A stretch of 64,000 nucleotides of DNA from Cololabis saira (GCF_033807715.1 NC_084596.1:34362379-34426378), one strand, 5' to 3'; positions 44,217 to 57,214 are shown, numbered from the stretch's first letter. Made by a program: numbers and translations. Notes: generated by a model from the letters alone, not told the origin.

Positions 44217-45209
44217 GAGGCTTCCCACGTTCACATAGGACTGTGGCCCAAAACTCACCTTTTCACTTCAGTTCCTGTCATTCACACACGTATTATTTCT
44301 GGCTGTGGTTAACCCTCATCCCTCTCCCTCAGTGCATACCTCCACCTCTTTTGTCACGTTTTTTGGGTCCATGTTCCTGTTTTATTTTTATTTTATTTTT
44401 TTTATATCTTTTTATTTCACAATCATTTTCACAATTCACATTTTCACATTCACGATTTCTATTCTACCCACATTCCTACTCTCTCCATAATTGCCATAGG
44501 GAAAAAAAAACAAAAAAAATAAAATAAAATAAAATAAAAAAAGTCATACATTAAGGGAGAACAAAATTAAATAAATATTAAAAAATTAATAAAAAAAATA
44601 CAAAAAATAATGAAATAATAATAATAATAATAAAATAATGGCAGCAACAGCGATATCAAACTATAAATATATCCATCCATACATACAAACATACGTACAT
44701 ATAAGGCACAAGTTCGAAAATAGAGCTACTCATTGGTCCCCTTTGGAAAAATTCTCCAGTTTTGAAAATAATGGAAACCAAAATTCTTGAAAAATATGAC
44801 CACGGTTGTATTTTTCCAAAGTTAATTTCTCCAATGGTAAAAAAACTGAAATTTGATCAAAAAAAAACTTGAAAGTTGGAGGGGAATCATCTTTCCAAAG
44901 TAAAAGTATGCATTTCTTAGCGAAGTATGTGATCATAATTAATATCCTGCTTTTTTTCCGGTCTAACTGAAGATCCAGTGTATCATTTAATAAATACAAA
45001 TTGGAGCTTAACTCAAAATTCATTTCTAAAACTGATTGAGGCTTCCCATGTTCACATAGGACTGTTGCCCAAAACCTTCTCACTTCGGTTCCTCTCATTC
45101 ACACACGTATTATTTCTGGCTGTGGTTAACCCTCATTCCTCTCCCTCAGTGCATACCTCCACCTCTTTTGTCACGTTTTTTGGGTCCATGTTCCTGTTTT
45201 ATTTTGAAA
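44217..45209 (-). mobile_element. 5'-truncated L1-type LINE between long direct repeats
   Basis: Positions 44393-45038 hold a minus-strand L1 3' end. Its frame contains MNFELSSNLYLLNDTLDL, YFAKKCILLLWKDDSPPTFK and IFQEFWFPLF, and its poly-A-like end lies at 44393-44425 (T-rich on plus). Copies of the same 165-175 bp sequence flank it at 44217-44392 and 45039-45205 (GAGGCTTCCCA, GGCTGTGGTTAACCCTCAT, TTTTTTGGGTCCATGTTCC). Confidence 0.75.
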
Positions 45210-45469
45210 GCCTGTGTCCTTGTGTTTTACTTTTGTCTTGACTTGCCTTGTTACCTTCTGCCCTGATTGTTTGCCCCTGTGTCTCATCAAGTCCTATGTG
45301 TATGTCTTGTCTTGTCTTGTCTTTCACTTGCTCCTTGCTGGTCTGTCCTGTTTTCTCCTGACTGTTTCCTGTGTCATGGTTAGTTTTGGTTTTTGGGAAG
45401 TTTGGGCTCTTGTTTTGGATTTTGCACAGCAGTGTTTTTTGTTAAATAAATACCTTTTGTTTCAAACCT

Positions 45470-46560
45470 CTGCCACCACTGTCTCCTCAATATGGGTCCA
45501 ACACCCCCAAGTTGTGACATCTCCAGATTTTCCTCAATCTGCTCGCTGCAGATCACATCGTCATCTGCAAACATCATGATCCATGGAGATTCCTGTCTGA
45601 CTTCATCTGTCAGTCTATCCATCACCATGGCAATCAAGAATGAGTTCAGTGCCAATCCTTGATGCATCCCACCTCCACCTTGAACTCCTCTGTGATACCT
45701 ACAGCACACTTCAATCTTTTCGTATACATATACCCTAACCCTAACCTGCACCACTCTAGCAAACATCTCTGGTACAGACTTCCTCATACAATACCGTAGC
45801 TCCTCTCTCAGCATCTTTTCATTTGCTTTCCCAGGGAAAGTGTCCTTGTCTCTACAAGGACACATTGCAGCTCCCTCTGTACTTCTCTGTACTCTGTACT
45901 GAACCATGCTGTTTACAAAAACTCACTTCTGCCCTTAGTCCAGCTTCTACAACTCTTTCCCATAACCTCATTGTATGGTTCATCAACTTTATTCCTCTGT
46001 TGTTGCCACAACTCTGCATGTCTCCCTTGTCCTTAAAGAGCACCAGCACATTTCGCCTCCATTCCTTGGGGCATCTTCTCACGCTCTAAGATCTTATTGA
46101 ATGTCCTAATCAAAAACTCTACTGCCAACTCTCCTAGAAACTTACATACTGATGAATGATGACAGGTATATCATCATTCATCCTCTTCAATGCCCTCGTA
46201 ACTTCACCTCTTCTAATCTTTGTTACATCCCAGTTCACAACAGTCACCTCTTTTACTTTTTGTTCTTCTTTTTTATTTTCCTCATTCATCAACTCTTCAA
46301 GGTACTATTTCCATCTTCCTAACACACTTCTGACGCCTTTCCATCTCTGTCTCTCTAACTCGCCAGCCTGTATAAACCATTCTCTCCCTCCTCTGGTGTC
46401 TGGTCACACTCACCTACCACTACTTTCCAGTCACTGATCTCCACTAACCAACGAAATCTGAAACAAGTGCTTCCACAGTTGAGATGAAGAATAGTGGAGC
46501 TCCGCTGTGACTGGTGGTCACTCCGGCTGCCGCTCAATTTACCATCTTCAATACTTGTGG
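45470..46560 (-). mobile_element. RTE-clade LINE reverse-transcriptase remnant
   Basis: Minus-strand frames show CPKEWRRNVLVLFKDKGDMQ, NNRGIKLMNHTMRLWERVVE, GLHQGLALNSFLIAMVMDRL, TDEVRQESPWIMMFADDD and VICSEQIEENLE. This is the ordered RTE-type RT core. The usual FADD block is followed by D instead of I, and frameshifts break it. A related 3' end is at 62190-62505. Confidence 0.85.
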
Positions 46561-46948
46561 CTAAAAGCAGCTCATACCCTTATGGTATCAGGGAAAGGGT
46601 GCAGTAAGGAGGGTGGTGAGGGTGTTTGATATGGCTATGGTCCTGCATATGAAGCCATACTCACTCAGGAAGAAGAAAGGGGTGTACCCATAATACTCCT
46701 AGCTGTCTTCAGGTAGGAAGAGGCGAGTTGAGGAGTGCAGAAGCCTGCATATCTGACTCTTCTGAAAATCGCAGGATCTATGCTACACTGTAAGCTTCTG
46801 TACCTCAATAAGAATCATAGTTAAATCTGAATATCAGTCATGAGACCAACTCTGGTGGGTGAGGAAGTCTCTTGATTCAAATGAAATCTATCTTCAACCC
46901 ACTTTAACTTAATTCCAATAACAAGTCCATCTGAAAAAGAATGTTATG

Positions 46949-47507
46949 ATCTACGGCAGTGGTTCCCAACCTTTTTTCCTTGGAGCCCCCCCTACTTGTG
47001 TCTAAGACCAGCCAGGCCCCCCCCGACCCGTACATACTAGCACCAAAATAGTCTTTAATTGAAAAACTGAACATTAATTATGTTTTTTGATACATTTCTC
47101 TTTGGTTTACTCTCTATACATATGACTTTGTTTTTCTCCAATGTCACCAATGTAAAAAATACACACAAAAGGACATAAAAGGACATAAAATATTTCTGAA
47201 AAATGTCTCTTAATATGAGACCAAAATGTTTTAACATTTTTCCTTATTAGATTAAATGTTGAGTAATGATATAATAATAAGGAATGAAATCATTTCCTGT
47301 GTTTGTCACCAGTGTATAAAAAAACACAAAAAATATTCAAGACATTCATAAATTATTCCTAACAATGTCTTATGAATGACTCATTCGCAAATATAATTTT
47401 TACAACTGCGTAATTTCAAAGCAGACAAAGTTTCGCGCCCCCCCAGAGATCTCTGGCGCCCCCCCAGGGGGGGCCCGGACCCCAGGTTGGGAGACACTGA
47501 TCTACGG
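46949..47507. mobile_element. hAT-type element with 8-bp target duplication
   Basis: CAGTGGTTCCCAACC starts at 46957 and GGTTGGGAGACACTG ends at 47499. ATCTACGG is duplicated at 46949-46956 and 47500-47507. The interior is AT-rich without transposase. Confidence 0.92.
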
Positions 47508-49095
47508 TATTAAATGAAGCACTGAGCATCATAGAGCTGTGAGTGGCCACCAGTAACAACAGAAGTCCATTAGTCCGTAACTCAGCTCCACCCTCTGAGG
47601 CCTAACAGAACCAGAATAGACACCAGTCTACTGTCTGACGTCTAACAAGTCTGTTTGTCCTGTTACATGACTCTGCTTTGTCCTAAAATTGTGATAACCA
47701 GTTTGCATTTATTATCTTGTTGTTTTAGTTTTCACTTCTGCTTTTGTCACATTTTGTTTTTCCTCTTGTTTCTGATACACATGACCCGCAAAAAATATCA
47801 AACCCACTGATCTGAGGTCAGCTTCCTCTTTCCGTAACTCGTGTTGTTGTGTCGACTGCTGCTGACGTAAAATCTTGAAATCATTTCACTAAAGACAGAA
47901 AACTAACAGCTGTGAGGAGAATTAAAGCCAGTAGAATCAATGATTTCTACATCATTTGGAAGTGTCTTCACAAAGCTCAGACTACAAACACTTCCTCCCA
48001 GATCTTGTTTCTTCATCATCAAACGACACCATCAGTTCCAGTAATGCAGATATGACCTCACAGCTTAGAACTGTCTTTACCGAGTCCAAATACAGCATCA
48101 CAGAAAATGTAAAAGGAAAAGTAAAGCGCACTGTGCCCTGGAAAACCACTTCTAGCAGCCGGCTCCTACAAATAGCCTGTTCAGCCACCCTGATTGTTTT
48201 CCTCTTTGATATGAAGAATAAGCCTGGTTCTTCTAGATTGGATCGTCTTTGAATCTTAGAAGAACACAGGAGAAACTGCCTTTGGACGCTGTTGTGTAAG
48301 TGTCCGTTGCCCTGGTAATAGTGCAGTTGTTACAACTACCGTTCTATGGCAGTTTGGTTTGTGGGAGGCAGGGCAGGCACTAGGTTTTAAGGACAGGGGG
48401 GGCTTAGCCCCCAAGAGATGCACAGGATATGAGCGAACGTAGCGCACGAGCACAAGCTTTTCCATGCAACAACACTGTCCTTATGTGTTTGTGCCATCTC
48501 ATGCATGCCAAAGATGACTAAAGCTTTCTTCCAGTTCTTGCAACCACTACTGACCAGACTATCATGTTTGATGTTTTTGCCAAACACTCTACCTGGTTGA
48601 CTGAATATTCTAACCAGTTGTGCTTTTCAAACCAGCTGTGGTGAAATGCTCGCTTCTGTGTACCAAAAGTATCATGTGGGTAGCTCTTCAGCTTTACCTG
48701 TCTGGGCCCTGTGTCTTTGTCACCTAAATCAAACCCTGTAGTGGAATGAGTTGCTGCAGCTGCTTCATCATTTTCCTTCTCTTGGCTTGTTTGCTCTCAC
48801 GGAGGTAGGCCCCTTTTTCTGGATGTCTGCACTCTGGGTGTTTACTATGATCCTTTAGTTTTCCAAACATAACAGACACCACTGGGGAGACATCCAACCA
48901 ATCGGTAAAAGGATAGATGGAACCACAACCAGACTAGGCATCCACAAATGTCAAACAAACAAAAAATATCCAAAATGTCCACAGCGGAGTAGGAACACTG
49001 CTGATCGATTTTTGTTGGTGTGATGGAAAATTTAGCCATGGCCAGTTTGATTAAACCAAATGTACTCAACCAGAGACGTTCAATAAACGAGACAG

Positions 49096-49341
49096 CCCAC
49101 TACGGTTGTGTTTCCTGTATCTGTGTCACGTGACTGCCACGCCCCTTTAGGAGACCGGAAGTAGGTCCTGAGTCTATTGAGTCCTATGGGCAAAGTGAAC
49201 GTGAGCACAGATTATTACGAATTAATTCGCCCCATAGTAACCTAAGTAAATATGGGACCCATTTTTCAAAAGCCACAAACCTTCTGAACATTCTGACACC
49301 CAAATGGCAATTTTCAGACCGACAGATTAGGAGAAAATGAA
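49096..49341. repeat. Dispersed repeat, copy 2 (inverted relative to 1-249)
   Basis: Reverse complement of 1-249 with scattered differences. A related 50-bp sequence GCCACGCCCACTTAGGAGAC is tandemly duplicated at 49570-49640. Between 47510 and 49095 I see no gene. Confidence 0.8.
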
Positions 49342-49879
49342 CTTTGTTTGAGACCTGTCTCTGTCTGAGCAACACACTCTCGCGAGATTTGGCTCTCATC
49401 GTTTTCCCATCGGATAAAATGAAGTTTAAAACTAAAACGAAAAAACTAAAACTTAAACGAAAACTTGCTTCTTTGCTTAATAATACTGTTATTTTTATTA
49501 TTTAAGTCTTTTTGGAAGAAAGTTGTACTGTATCTAGTGTTGTATGTTCCAAAACGATGTGGGGAGAGGGGCGGCCACGCCCACTTAGGAGACAGGAAGT
49601 GAGGTCAGAGGGGCGACCACGCCCACTTAGGAGACCGGAAGTGTATACCATTTCATACCATTGGCAGTAACGGTAATGTGCTATCTTCTGTATAGAGGAT
49701 CTTTGACTCAACCTTCCATCTATCATCTCAATTATGAAACAATTTGAAATTAAGTAAATGGGCAGTTCACCCCCCACGCGCAGAGCAGACATCAGGTCCA
49801 CATCCCTGAAGGCCTCTGCCGGGTAAGGTTGTCAGATAGTTTGCCAAAGTTTCCGCTCTGTGCCGGTCCAGTCGCAGAG

Positions 49880-50815
49880 ATGATGTCCCTTCATGGCCGC
49901 CAAAATGTTGTGGAAAAACCTATTAATGCCTCGTACAGTGTTGTGTGTACTGCGTTATTTATTTGAAAAGCGTTACCGTACTAAAACTAGTGTAACGCAC
50001 TTTCACCGAAAAATTGGTAACAAGTTACTTTCCCCAGGGACATATTTGACAGCGACACTACTTCTCAGCTTCATGCTTGTGCAGTGGTCTAGGCACAGCA
50101 TGTCTCACTTTACCTCAGGATGCAGAGTCGGCCGAGAATAAAACTCGAGAAGTTGCCGCACACAGCAGTGCCAATGAGAAGGACTCTTGCGTTTGATGAG
50201 GAGGAGGATGAAGTCCTTTAGCGCAGATGCAGAGGTACTTGAGTACATGAGATCAGGCTCAGAGTTAATCCTCAACCATTTCCCCACGAGTAAAAGCTGT
50301 GTTCATGAAAACAACACTGCCACACCATCCAGTGCACCAGTGGAAAGGCTGAGTTATTCACTCAAGCCAGCAACATCAAGCCATTTTTAGGTAATTTTTT
50401 CTGTTGAATTTAGATGAGGCATGTTTTATTTTGAGACATATGAGCAATTTTGAGGTTTTCATGTTGTTCCTAAGGAGCCTGTATTGAGTCTACTGTATTT
50501 GCTATTGTTTCATGGGGCTTTGGTGTTGAAACCTGTAGCCAAATATGTTCATGTCAAGTGCAGAATAAAGAGCACAAAAGAAATACATGTTATGTCCTCA
50601 ATTAAACTTTATGTAGGAGGCCTACATTAGGCCTACACATTTAAAAACAATATGGAGTCCTGCCCAAAATCAAGCACAAAAGTAACATAAAAGTAACGAA
50701 TAACGTTACTTTACATTGAAGGTAACTAAGTAAAGTAATGGGTTACTTTTTAAAAAAGTAAAGAAGAATGATCAAACACTACTTTTTGGAAGTAACTTCC
50801 CCAACACTGCCTCTG
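49880..50815. mobile_element. hAT-like element relic
   Basis: The right end GAAGTAACTTCCCCAACACTG (to 50812) is a common hAT-type terminus. The interior has repeated GTTACTTT and AAAGTAAC words and short frames with no intact domain. The left boundary is uncertain. Confidence 0.5.
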
Positions 50816-53800
50816 TATAATATCTTTAAACCATTAGGTGAGTATCTGGACTGAAACTTAATGCATCTAAGTTACCAAGAATAAGACTTGAGAGATGAGC
50901 CAGATTTCAGTAGATTTAATTAAGCAGTTGCATGCAATTGGGTCAGAACATATATCATGCAATGCAGCAATGACACAGAACAAAAGATGCATAATGATTT
51001 TAAAACACAAATGATGATTCATCCTTACAATTCTGATAAACAGACAATTGTAATGTCAGATTTTATCTTTTAGGAACAAAGTATCAGATTGCGCACTCTG
51101 TACCCAGGCCACGGCCAATGCTTATCACAGTCGATTTGGTTTAACCAAGGCTTTCCATCACAGTTGGTTTCATAGGAAAAACTTGCTGAGTCAAGATGCT
51201 ATTTGCAATTCTGCAGCCCCCTTACTTGTTTTGAATAGTGGCTCCTGGAAGCTCCTGTATGATTCATCACATAGGGCCCATCCCTGCACCTTTTTTTTTT
51301 TTTTTTAATAAATCTTTTTATTTGTATTTTTGGGCAATAACAAAATGGTAAAAACAGATATCAAAACCAACCCTATCAAATATGCCAACGTTCTGTATTT
51401 GTGGAAATGGTAATAAATGGAAAAGGTAAAAGTAAACCCGACATGGCTGACCAAGCCAGTTTTAAAAGACTCCACAAATTGTGAAGGTGTTAGGATGACC
51501 ACCTTGAAACTAAAACTCACTGAGCACACAGGGAAAGATTAACAAAAAAAAACAACTCAGAGAGTCCAACTCAGAATTCAGTCTGATCTTCAGTGTTTCA
51601 CCATCAGTAAATTCATGGTATCACAAAGCGCTGGGAGAAAGAATCTGTATGTGCATCTTCATTCCCCTTGAAATTATTGATTGAAAAAACACCTGATGGA
51701 AACATGACATTTTAGTAAAGACATGTAACACAGAAAAAAAAATAACACTTTACATTTGATTTAGTTTCTGTTTGATTTGAAAAAAAAAAAACATGTTCCA
51801 AACCTGTAATGAAAGCACTTTTTTTTTCATCCTCAGGTCACATGACGTTCCATATTTTTTCCTGGTTGTGATGTGGCAGGCGGGTTAGATGAGTTGCTGC
51901 TCACATGATTCATCAAATTCCTCCTTGTACAAACAGTACTGAGGTGGACAATACACCACAACAAAGAGAAGTGGTTCCTGTGGTTTCTGGGGGGCATAGA
52001 GTTGAGCCTAGGTAGAGCCAGAGTTATGCAAGACACATTTATTCACTAGTATTGACTAAATAATTCAATATTGTGATCACAAATAAGATTGACAATAGAA
52101 TCTTGTCAATTGTAAACAGACAACATAAATCTTGATGTGGGACCAGCAATGGACTGGTGGCAGGTACCCCTGAATTTGCCCAACCTGGCTGGGATAGGCT
52201 CCGGCAGACTACCGTAACCCAGGGTAGACAGCAGTGGTTATAAATAATGGAAAGATACAGTAGATGCCTTACAATGGATTTCTAGAGTGTTCAGGTTTTC
52301 ACCACATGAATCCAAAAAGGTATGAGCTCCCAAAGTAGATTTATGCGGGTGCTGCTGTGTTCCATCTACATTTACTGTGATAATATTTATACTTAACTTT
52401 AGATTCCTGCCTAAATCTCACGTTTCCTCTATCTTAATACCAGATTTATTAATGTACACCTGGTAGTTGCAGAGATAAAATTATTTAAGTTTAGTCACGT
52501 TGCTTTAGAGCAGGAACCTCAGGAACAGGTCAGGCAGGAAGGAGTTTGGGCTTGCATCACCTGAGCCGGTTTGTGTTCATCAGAAACAGTGATGTGATTT
52601 GTGGAAGTGATCCCACCTTCTCAGGTGCTCGGAACTGAGCGTTTCTGAATGTCTGAGACAATTTTGCAGAAGTTCAGCTCAAAAACATGAACAGGATGGA
52701 GGCAGGAAGGATGTGAAGAAAACCTGTGACAAAGTTTGATCAACTTCCTCCTGTTTTTCACACTCAGACGAGCACTGAACTCTTTAAACACACTTTATTC
52801 TCAGAATTTCAAACAAACACATTTATATGTGAAAACAGTGACATACACGATGACAAACTGCCACCAAAATATATACAGGTACAGAGACCACGAGGACAGC
52901 CTGGCTTCTGCAAGCATGCATTAGCACATGTTGGCACATACACATTTCATGACAGAGACATGTTCGGCTCAGTTTAACACTCAGAATATGATATTACCTC
53001 AATCCAACACAAACACCACCGACCCGTCTCCATCAACAGCAGCTGAAAATATCACACATTTTCAGGGTCTTTTTTTTGTTTTTTTGTTATTTTTTTAAAA
53101 AGAAAAAAGCAAAAAAAAGCAGCTTTACATTCAATTTACAGAAGAGCAAATTATCTGGAAACATTCTGAAAACTTTGAGAACATTTCTTCTGGAAAACTC
53201 CTTAACATATCAGGAAATATTTTGAGGAAGTCCAGAAAAACCCTAACCCTGGGGAAATCATGAAGAACTTGTGGGAAAGTCTTTAAAAGTATCTGGAAAC
53301 ATCTGATAAATGTCCAGAAAAATCCTGATCCCCGCAAAGTCTTAGGAAAGTTTTGATTTGGTCCATGTAAATGCTTGGGAAGTTCCTGGAAACATGTCTC
53401 ATTGGGATAAGGCCTCATAGTTAGGACCTTTTAGACCTTTTAGGTGACTCTCGGCAGGGTTTGAGCATCCTTGTTGTAACAGTCCCAGGTTGAAGACCCG
53501 TGTCCTGCCCGCACAAACACCACCAGAACTCAAATAATCTTTATCATGTAAACACCTTCGTCCGGCTCAGAGCTCTTCACAACTCTGGGCTCTGAAAGTT
53601 GTGATAAGGGGAGTTTTAACCTCTCTGACACCTCAGTCACACAAAAACTGTTTTTAAACTTAAGAAAAACCACTGACGTATTTATGACTTTAGTACTTCC
53701 GCTTTTGATAAAAGGATTCTTGTGTAAAAACATCATGAAAAAAATTCATCCGATCATATTTAAACCAAAAATTAAAAAAATAAGCCAAAGAAAAAAGCAC

Positions 53801-53855
53801 ATACACTCATGCACTTAGGCAATCCTGAGCACCCCTAATATATCAGTAAGATCTA
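50816..53855. other. Intergenic stretch without recognisable gene
   Basis: AT-rich sequence with an A/T-run element end near 51290-51510. Positions 53140-53400 hold a degenerate tandem repeat (GGAAACATCTGA, CCAGAAAAATCCTGA units). AATAAA on the minus strand at 52794-52799 could be a distal end of the chemokine receptor transcript. No convincing coding exon is seen. Confidence 0.5.
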
Positions 53856-53859
53856 AGTA

Positions 53860-54180
53860 GGTCATGACAGTTGTCAATCTCCTCAGGAGTGAATTTCCAA
53901 GAACATGGAAGCACGACTGAGTTTTACAAACTGCATCTGAACAAACCATCAGATTTCTGGAACAATGTCCTATGGACGGATGAGATTTGTTTTAATGTCC
54001 AGAACCATGTTTAGAGGAAACCAAAGACAGCATTTGATGATAATCTGGGACCTGTACACCTCTCAGTCAATGCAAGCTGCTTTGGGTTGTACTGATCAGT
54101 ACAACCCACTGATCAGATGATTTTTCATCAAACATTTTATTGAAAGAGGGGCGTTCAAACTTTTGCAAGTGACTGTGCCA
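53860..54180 (+). mobile_element. Tc1/mariner transposase fragment
   Basis: The plus-strand frame reads FYKLHLNKPSDFW, NNVLWTDEICFNVQNHV, which is the Tc1 block around the second catalytic Asp. It is followed by TIR-like sequence ending ACTTTTGCAAGTGACTGTG at about 54160-54180. It abuts the 3' end of the chemokine receptor gene. Confidence 0.75.
54136..54141 (-). promoter_or_regulatory. Candidate polyadenylation signal of the chemokine receptor, inside Tc1 sequence
   Basis: Minus-strand AATAAA 62 nt beyond the receptor stop codon, within the Tc1-derived segment. A distal alternative is at 52794-52799. Confidence 0.4.
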
Positions 54181-54202
54181 TAAGATCTTCTTGAGGGTGT
54201 CT

Positions 54203-56101
54203 CTACAGGGACAGAGCCTGTGAGGTGTCGCTGTCGGACATTACGGTGGCCCTGGTGGAGCTCAGGGGACTCCTGAACTTCCCTGGAGGTTTCTTGGTTT
54301 GCGTCGGTATGCAGAAGCAGCACTGCAGCATATGCAAGATGTCATTGCGAAACCGCACGCCCACAAAGACATAGAGGAAGGGGTTGATACAGGCGTGCAT
54401 GTAGGCTATGCTTTTCAGTATCTGCCTGGCCACATCCAGCCTCTTCACGGCCTTACAGTCCGTCACGGTCATGTTGGATGCCTGTGACACCTCCACCACC
54501 AACATGGCATTGTAGGGCAGCTGAGACACGACAAAGACCACCACCACAGCCAGGATGACGCGCATGGCCTTGTGCTTCTGGAAGTTGCGGGTCTTGAGGA
54601 GCTTAGCGACAATAACGCTGTAGCAGAAGGCCATGACGATGAAGGGCAGGCAGAATCCCATGCTCACCTGCAGCGAGAGCACCAGGATCTTGGTGCGGTT
54701 GCCCACGTTGGCCGGGAACACCATCCTGCAGTAGGTCATGCTTTCCGCCTGTGCAGGTTCAGCAAACACCAGCTCAGGTGTGGCGAGCACCACCGCCAGC
54801 AGCCACACCCCCACACACACCAGCCGGCTGTAGTGGCGGCGCTTTAGCTGTGTGTTCTGCGCCTTGGTGGTCTGCACGATAACGATGTAACGGTCCACAC
54901 TGATGCAGGTGAGCAGCAGCATACTGCTGAATAAGTTCACCTTGTACAAGGCGGAGTTAATCTTGCAGAGGGCGGTGCCGAAGATCCAGCTATGTGATGC
55001 CTCGGCCGCCCAGAGCGGCAGTGTCACCAGGAAGAGAAGGTCAGCCACCGCCAGGTTCAGCAGGTACACGTCCGTCATGGTCTTCAGCCGCCGGCGGAAG
55101 TGCAGGTAGATCCACACCACGGCGAGGTTCCCCGCACCACCGATGATGGCGATCAGCCAGAAAAGTGGTGGCTCGAAATTACCTCTGAAGTTCCGCACAG
55201 ACTCCCGGTCACACATCATGTCCGCAAACTTGTCATAGTCATAGTCCTCCTCGGTGGTGGAGGAGGGAAGGAGGGACAGTGGGTCCTGACAAGAAGACAT
55301 GATACAACTGAATACACCTGGAAATACCTGGAAACACATCTGAATACACCTTGACATGCCTAACCTGAGTGTACCTGACCACATGTGGACACACTTGGAT
55401 ATAAGCCTGAACACTCCCGGAAATACCTGAACATGGGCTGATCAGATGTACAGTATTTTGTCACTTATGATACGGTATATTTATAGTTTCAGAATAGACA
55501 GTTTCAGCCAATACAGCTAAACTGTCGCAGGTATGAAACTTCTCTTCTAAAACCTCAATTGCTTGAAGAGAAGAAAACTAAAAATATTAGCTGAACACTG
55601 TCAGGGTTTGACTCTTCCCGCCAGTCTTTGAGTTTCTGTTTTGCCCCGCCTGTGTCCCATCTGCCCTGATTGTCTGACCTGTGTTTCGTTGTGTCTCGTT
55701 ATACCCTGTGTATATCTGGTCTTGTCATTCCCTTGCTCCTCATGGTTCCGTACTGTGCTTCCCCCCATGTGCTCCATTTGCTCTAGTTTTTTTATCCCTT
55801 TTCCTGTGAGTTTTGATCCTGCTAAGCAGCGCTTTGTTTTTGGTTATTGCCTTTTTGTTAATAAATCCTTGTTTTTTGAGAACTCCGGCCTCCCACTCTC
55901 TCTCCTGCATCTGGGTCCTCACCATACCAGTCCTGACAAACACACCTGGATATACCTTAATATACCTTGAATACCCTGAATATGGATGGGAGTCCCTATT
56001 GGATGCAGGATGAGTCATAAGTGAGATGTAATTACCTCCGTAGTCATGGCGGTGATGAAGTCATCCATGGAGGTGGAGTTTATGTGGAGTAACTCGTTCA
56101 T
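54203..56101 (-). CDS. ccr9: CC chemokine receptor, CCR9-like, complete split CDS
   Basis: Seven-transmembrane G-protein-coupled receptor for CC chemokines. Mammalian CCR9 binds CCL25 and guides lymphocytes to gut and thymus. Two coding exons: 56036-56101 (22 codons) and 54203-55285, giving 382 aa (human CCR9 369). The ATG lies one base after a TTACAG acceptor, so an untranslated 5' exon is likely. The N-terminus has an NST sequon and the acidic, tyrosine-rich EEDYDYDKF. C47 can pair with the extracellular loop 3 Cys (TDCKAV). Visible family residues: N75, D104, C129, D153-R154-Y155 followed by IVIVQ, SQLPYN in helix 6 and NPFLY in helix 7. The tail ends in ALSL as in CCR9. CCR7 and ACKR4 are the nearest alternatives; CDRESVRNF and the C-terminus favour CCR9. 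The paralog (a or b) is not resolved. An in-frame upstream ATG at 55414 lies in the intron. Confidence 0.88.
55596..55945 (+). mobile_element. Dispersed element in the chemokine receptor intron (copy B)
   Basis: Same family as 37965-38310. The inverted ends are TGTCAGGGTTTGACT at about 55601 and CCAGTCCTGACA ending near 55938. It is antisense to the receptor gene. Degenerate ACACCTGGATATACC-like repeats flank it at 55305-55435 and 55935-55985. Confidence 0.75.
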
Positions 56102-56579
56102 CTGTAACACAAACACAAACATGTTCAGTTCTCCGGTCACATGCTTCCCTGCTGCACAGACATCTGCCTCAGAGTTGCATCACTTCCTGTCTGACATTTG
56201 CGCCTGTGGCTGAGCTGGTTAGAGGGGGGATGTCTGACTCTCCCAGCCCCGCCACGTGTCCGAGTGCGCTCGGTCGGGACACCCGGCCTCACAATGTACT
56301 TTTCCCGCCATGATGTACTTTTACTTGGTGTATTTGAAAACAGGCCCAGACCATGATACTGCCACCAGGTTCCCTCAGAAGGAAGGTGTTTTTACCCTGG
56401 TCATCACGCATGCCCGAACATCACATCATCCTCGTACATTATAGGATATTTATCTTTTATTCAGTGTGACAGAGAAAACAGTCCAGGCACGGTAAACGTG
56501 ATAAATTGTATAATAACTAGCATGTCCACAATAAAACCGGTCTTAAAATTCAGTATATCCAACCTGGGATGGACCGACC

Positions 56580-56790
56580 CAGACCATGGCACTGCTACCA
56601 ATTCAATTCAATTCAATTCAAAACACTTTATTTGTCCCCGAGGGGCAATTTAAAAGGCATAAGGAGCAGCATTAAAAGACAAATAGAACATCAACAACAT
56701 AAAAACATACATACATACATAGGGTGTGCAGTTAAAAATATCCAAGCTACTGCCAGTAAAAAACCAGGTGTACCAGGTGTAAGACTCTGA
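56580..56790 (-). mobile_element. LINE 3' tail
   Basis: Minus strand: GCCCCTCGGGGACAAATAAA followed by TTGAATTGAATTGAATTG at 56590-56650, a standard teleost LINE terminus. No coding part remains. Confidence 0.65.
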
Positions 56791-57214
56791 TTCAGCAGCA
56801 CATGAAGCCAGCAGGTCCAACCTCAGACGAGCTGCACCAATGTCAGTTTTTATTCAGAAAACAACCACAAAAGTGCAGAATCCCAGAGTGAGAAGCTAAG
56901 CGGGGCATGTGACCCGGCAGCTTTCAGACACTTAAGTCTGGCGAAACTAATGTTTGAACAAGACCACCGCAGACAGAAACGCCTCAGATGTAACTGCTCT
57001 GAACTATCTGCATCTGAGGGCGGCATGTTCAGCCCACTAAAACCTTTATGTTCAGTATGTTTGCATAAACCAGTATCTCTGCAGAGTATCTCTTCGCCAC
57101 TAGCTGCTGCACAACAGTTTCAACTGTTACTCTGAAGTCCCGCTCTTTGTTTGAACAGTTTTTCTGTGTGTGTGTGTGTGTGTATGTGTGTGTAATCAGC
57201 AGTTAATTACCAGG

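Noticed and set aside
45730..45752. Two CCCTAA-type telomeric units
   Set aside because: Only two units inside a decayed RTE LINE; too short for an interstitial telomere.
47956..48252. 98-codon plus-strand frame in intergenic DNA
   Set aside because: No recognisable domain, splice support or conserved motif; consistent with chance.
54299..55354. Several plus-strand open frames opposite the chemokine receptor
   Set aside because: Antisense shadows of a GC-rich conserved coding exon; no independent motif.
55286..55414. Upstream in-frame ATG extending the chemokine receptor by 43 residues
   Set aside because: The extension is not receptor-like, a TTGTCAG/GAC acceptor lies at 55286, and a separate exon at 56036-56101 gives a fitting N-terminus with a sequon.
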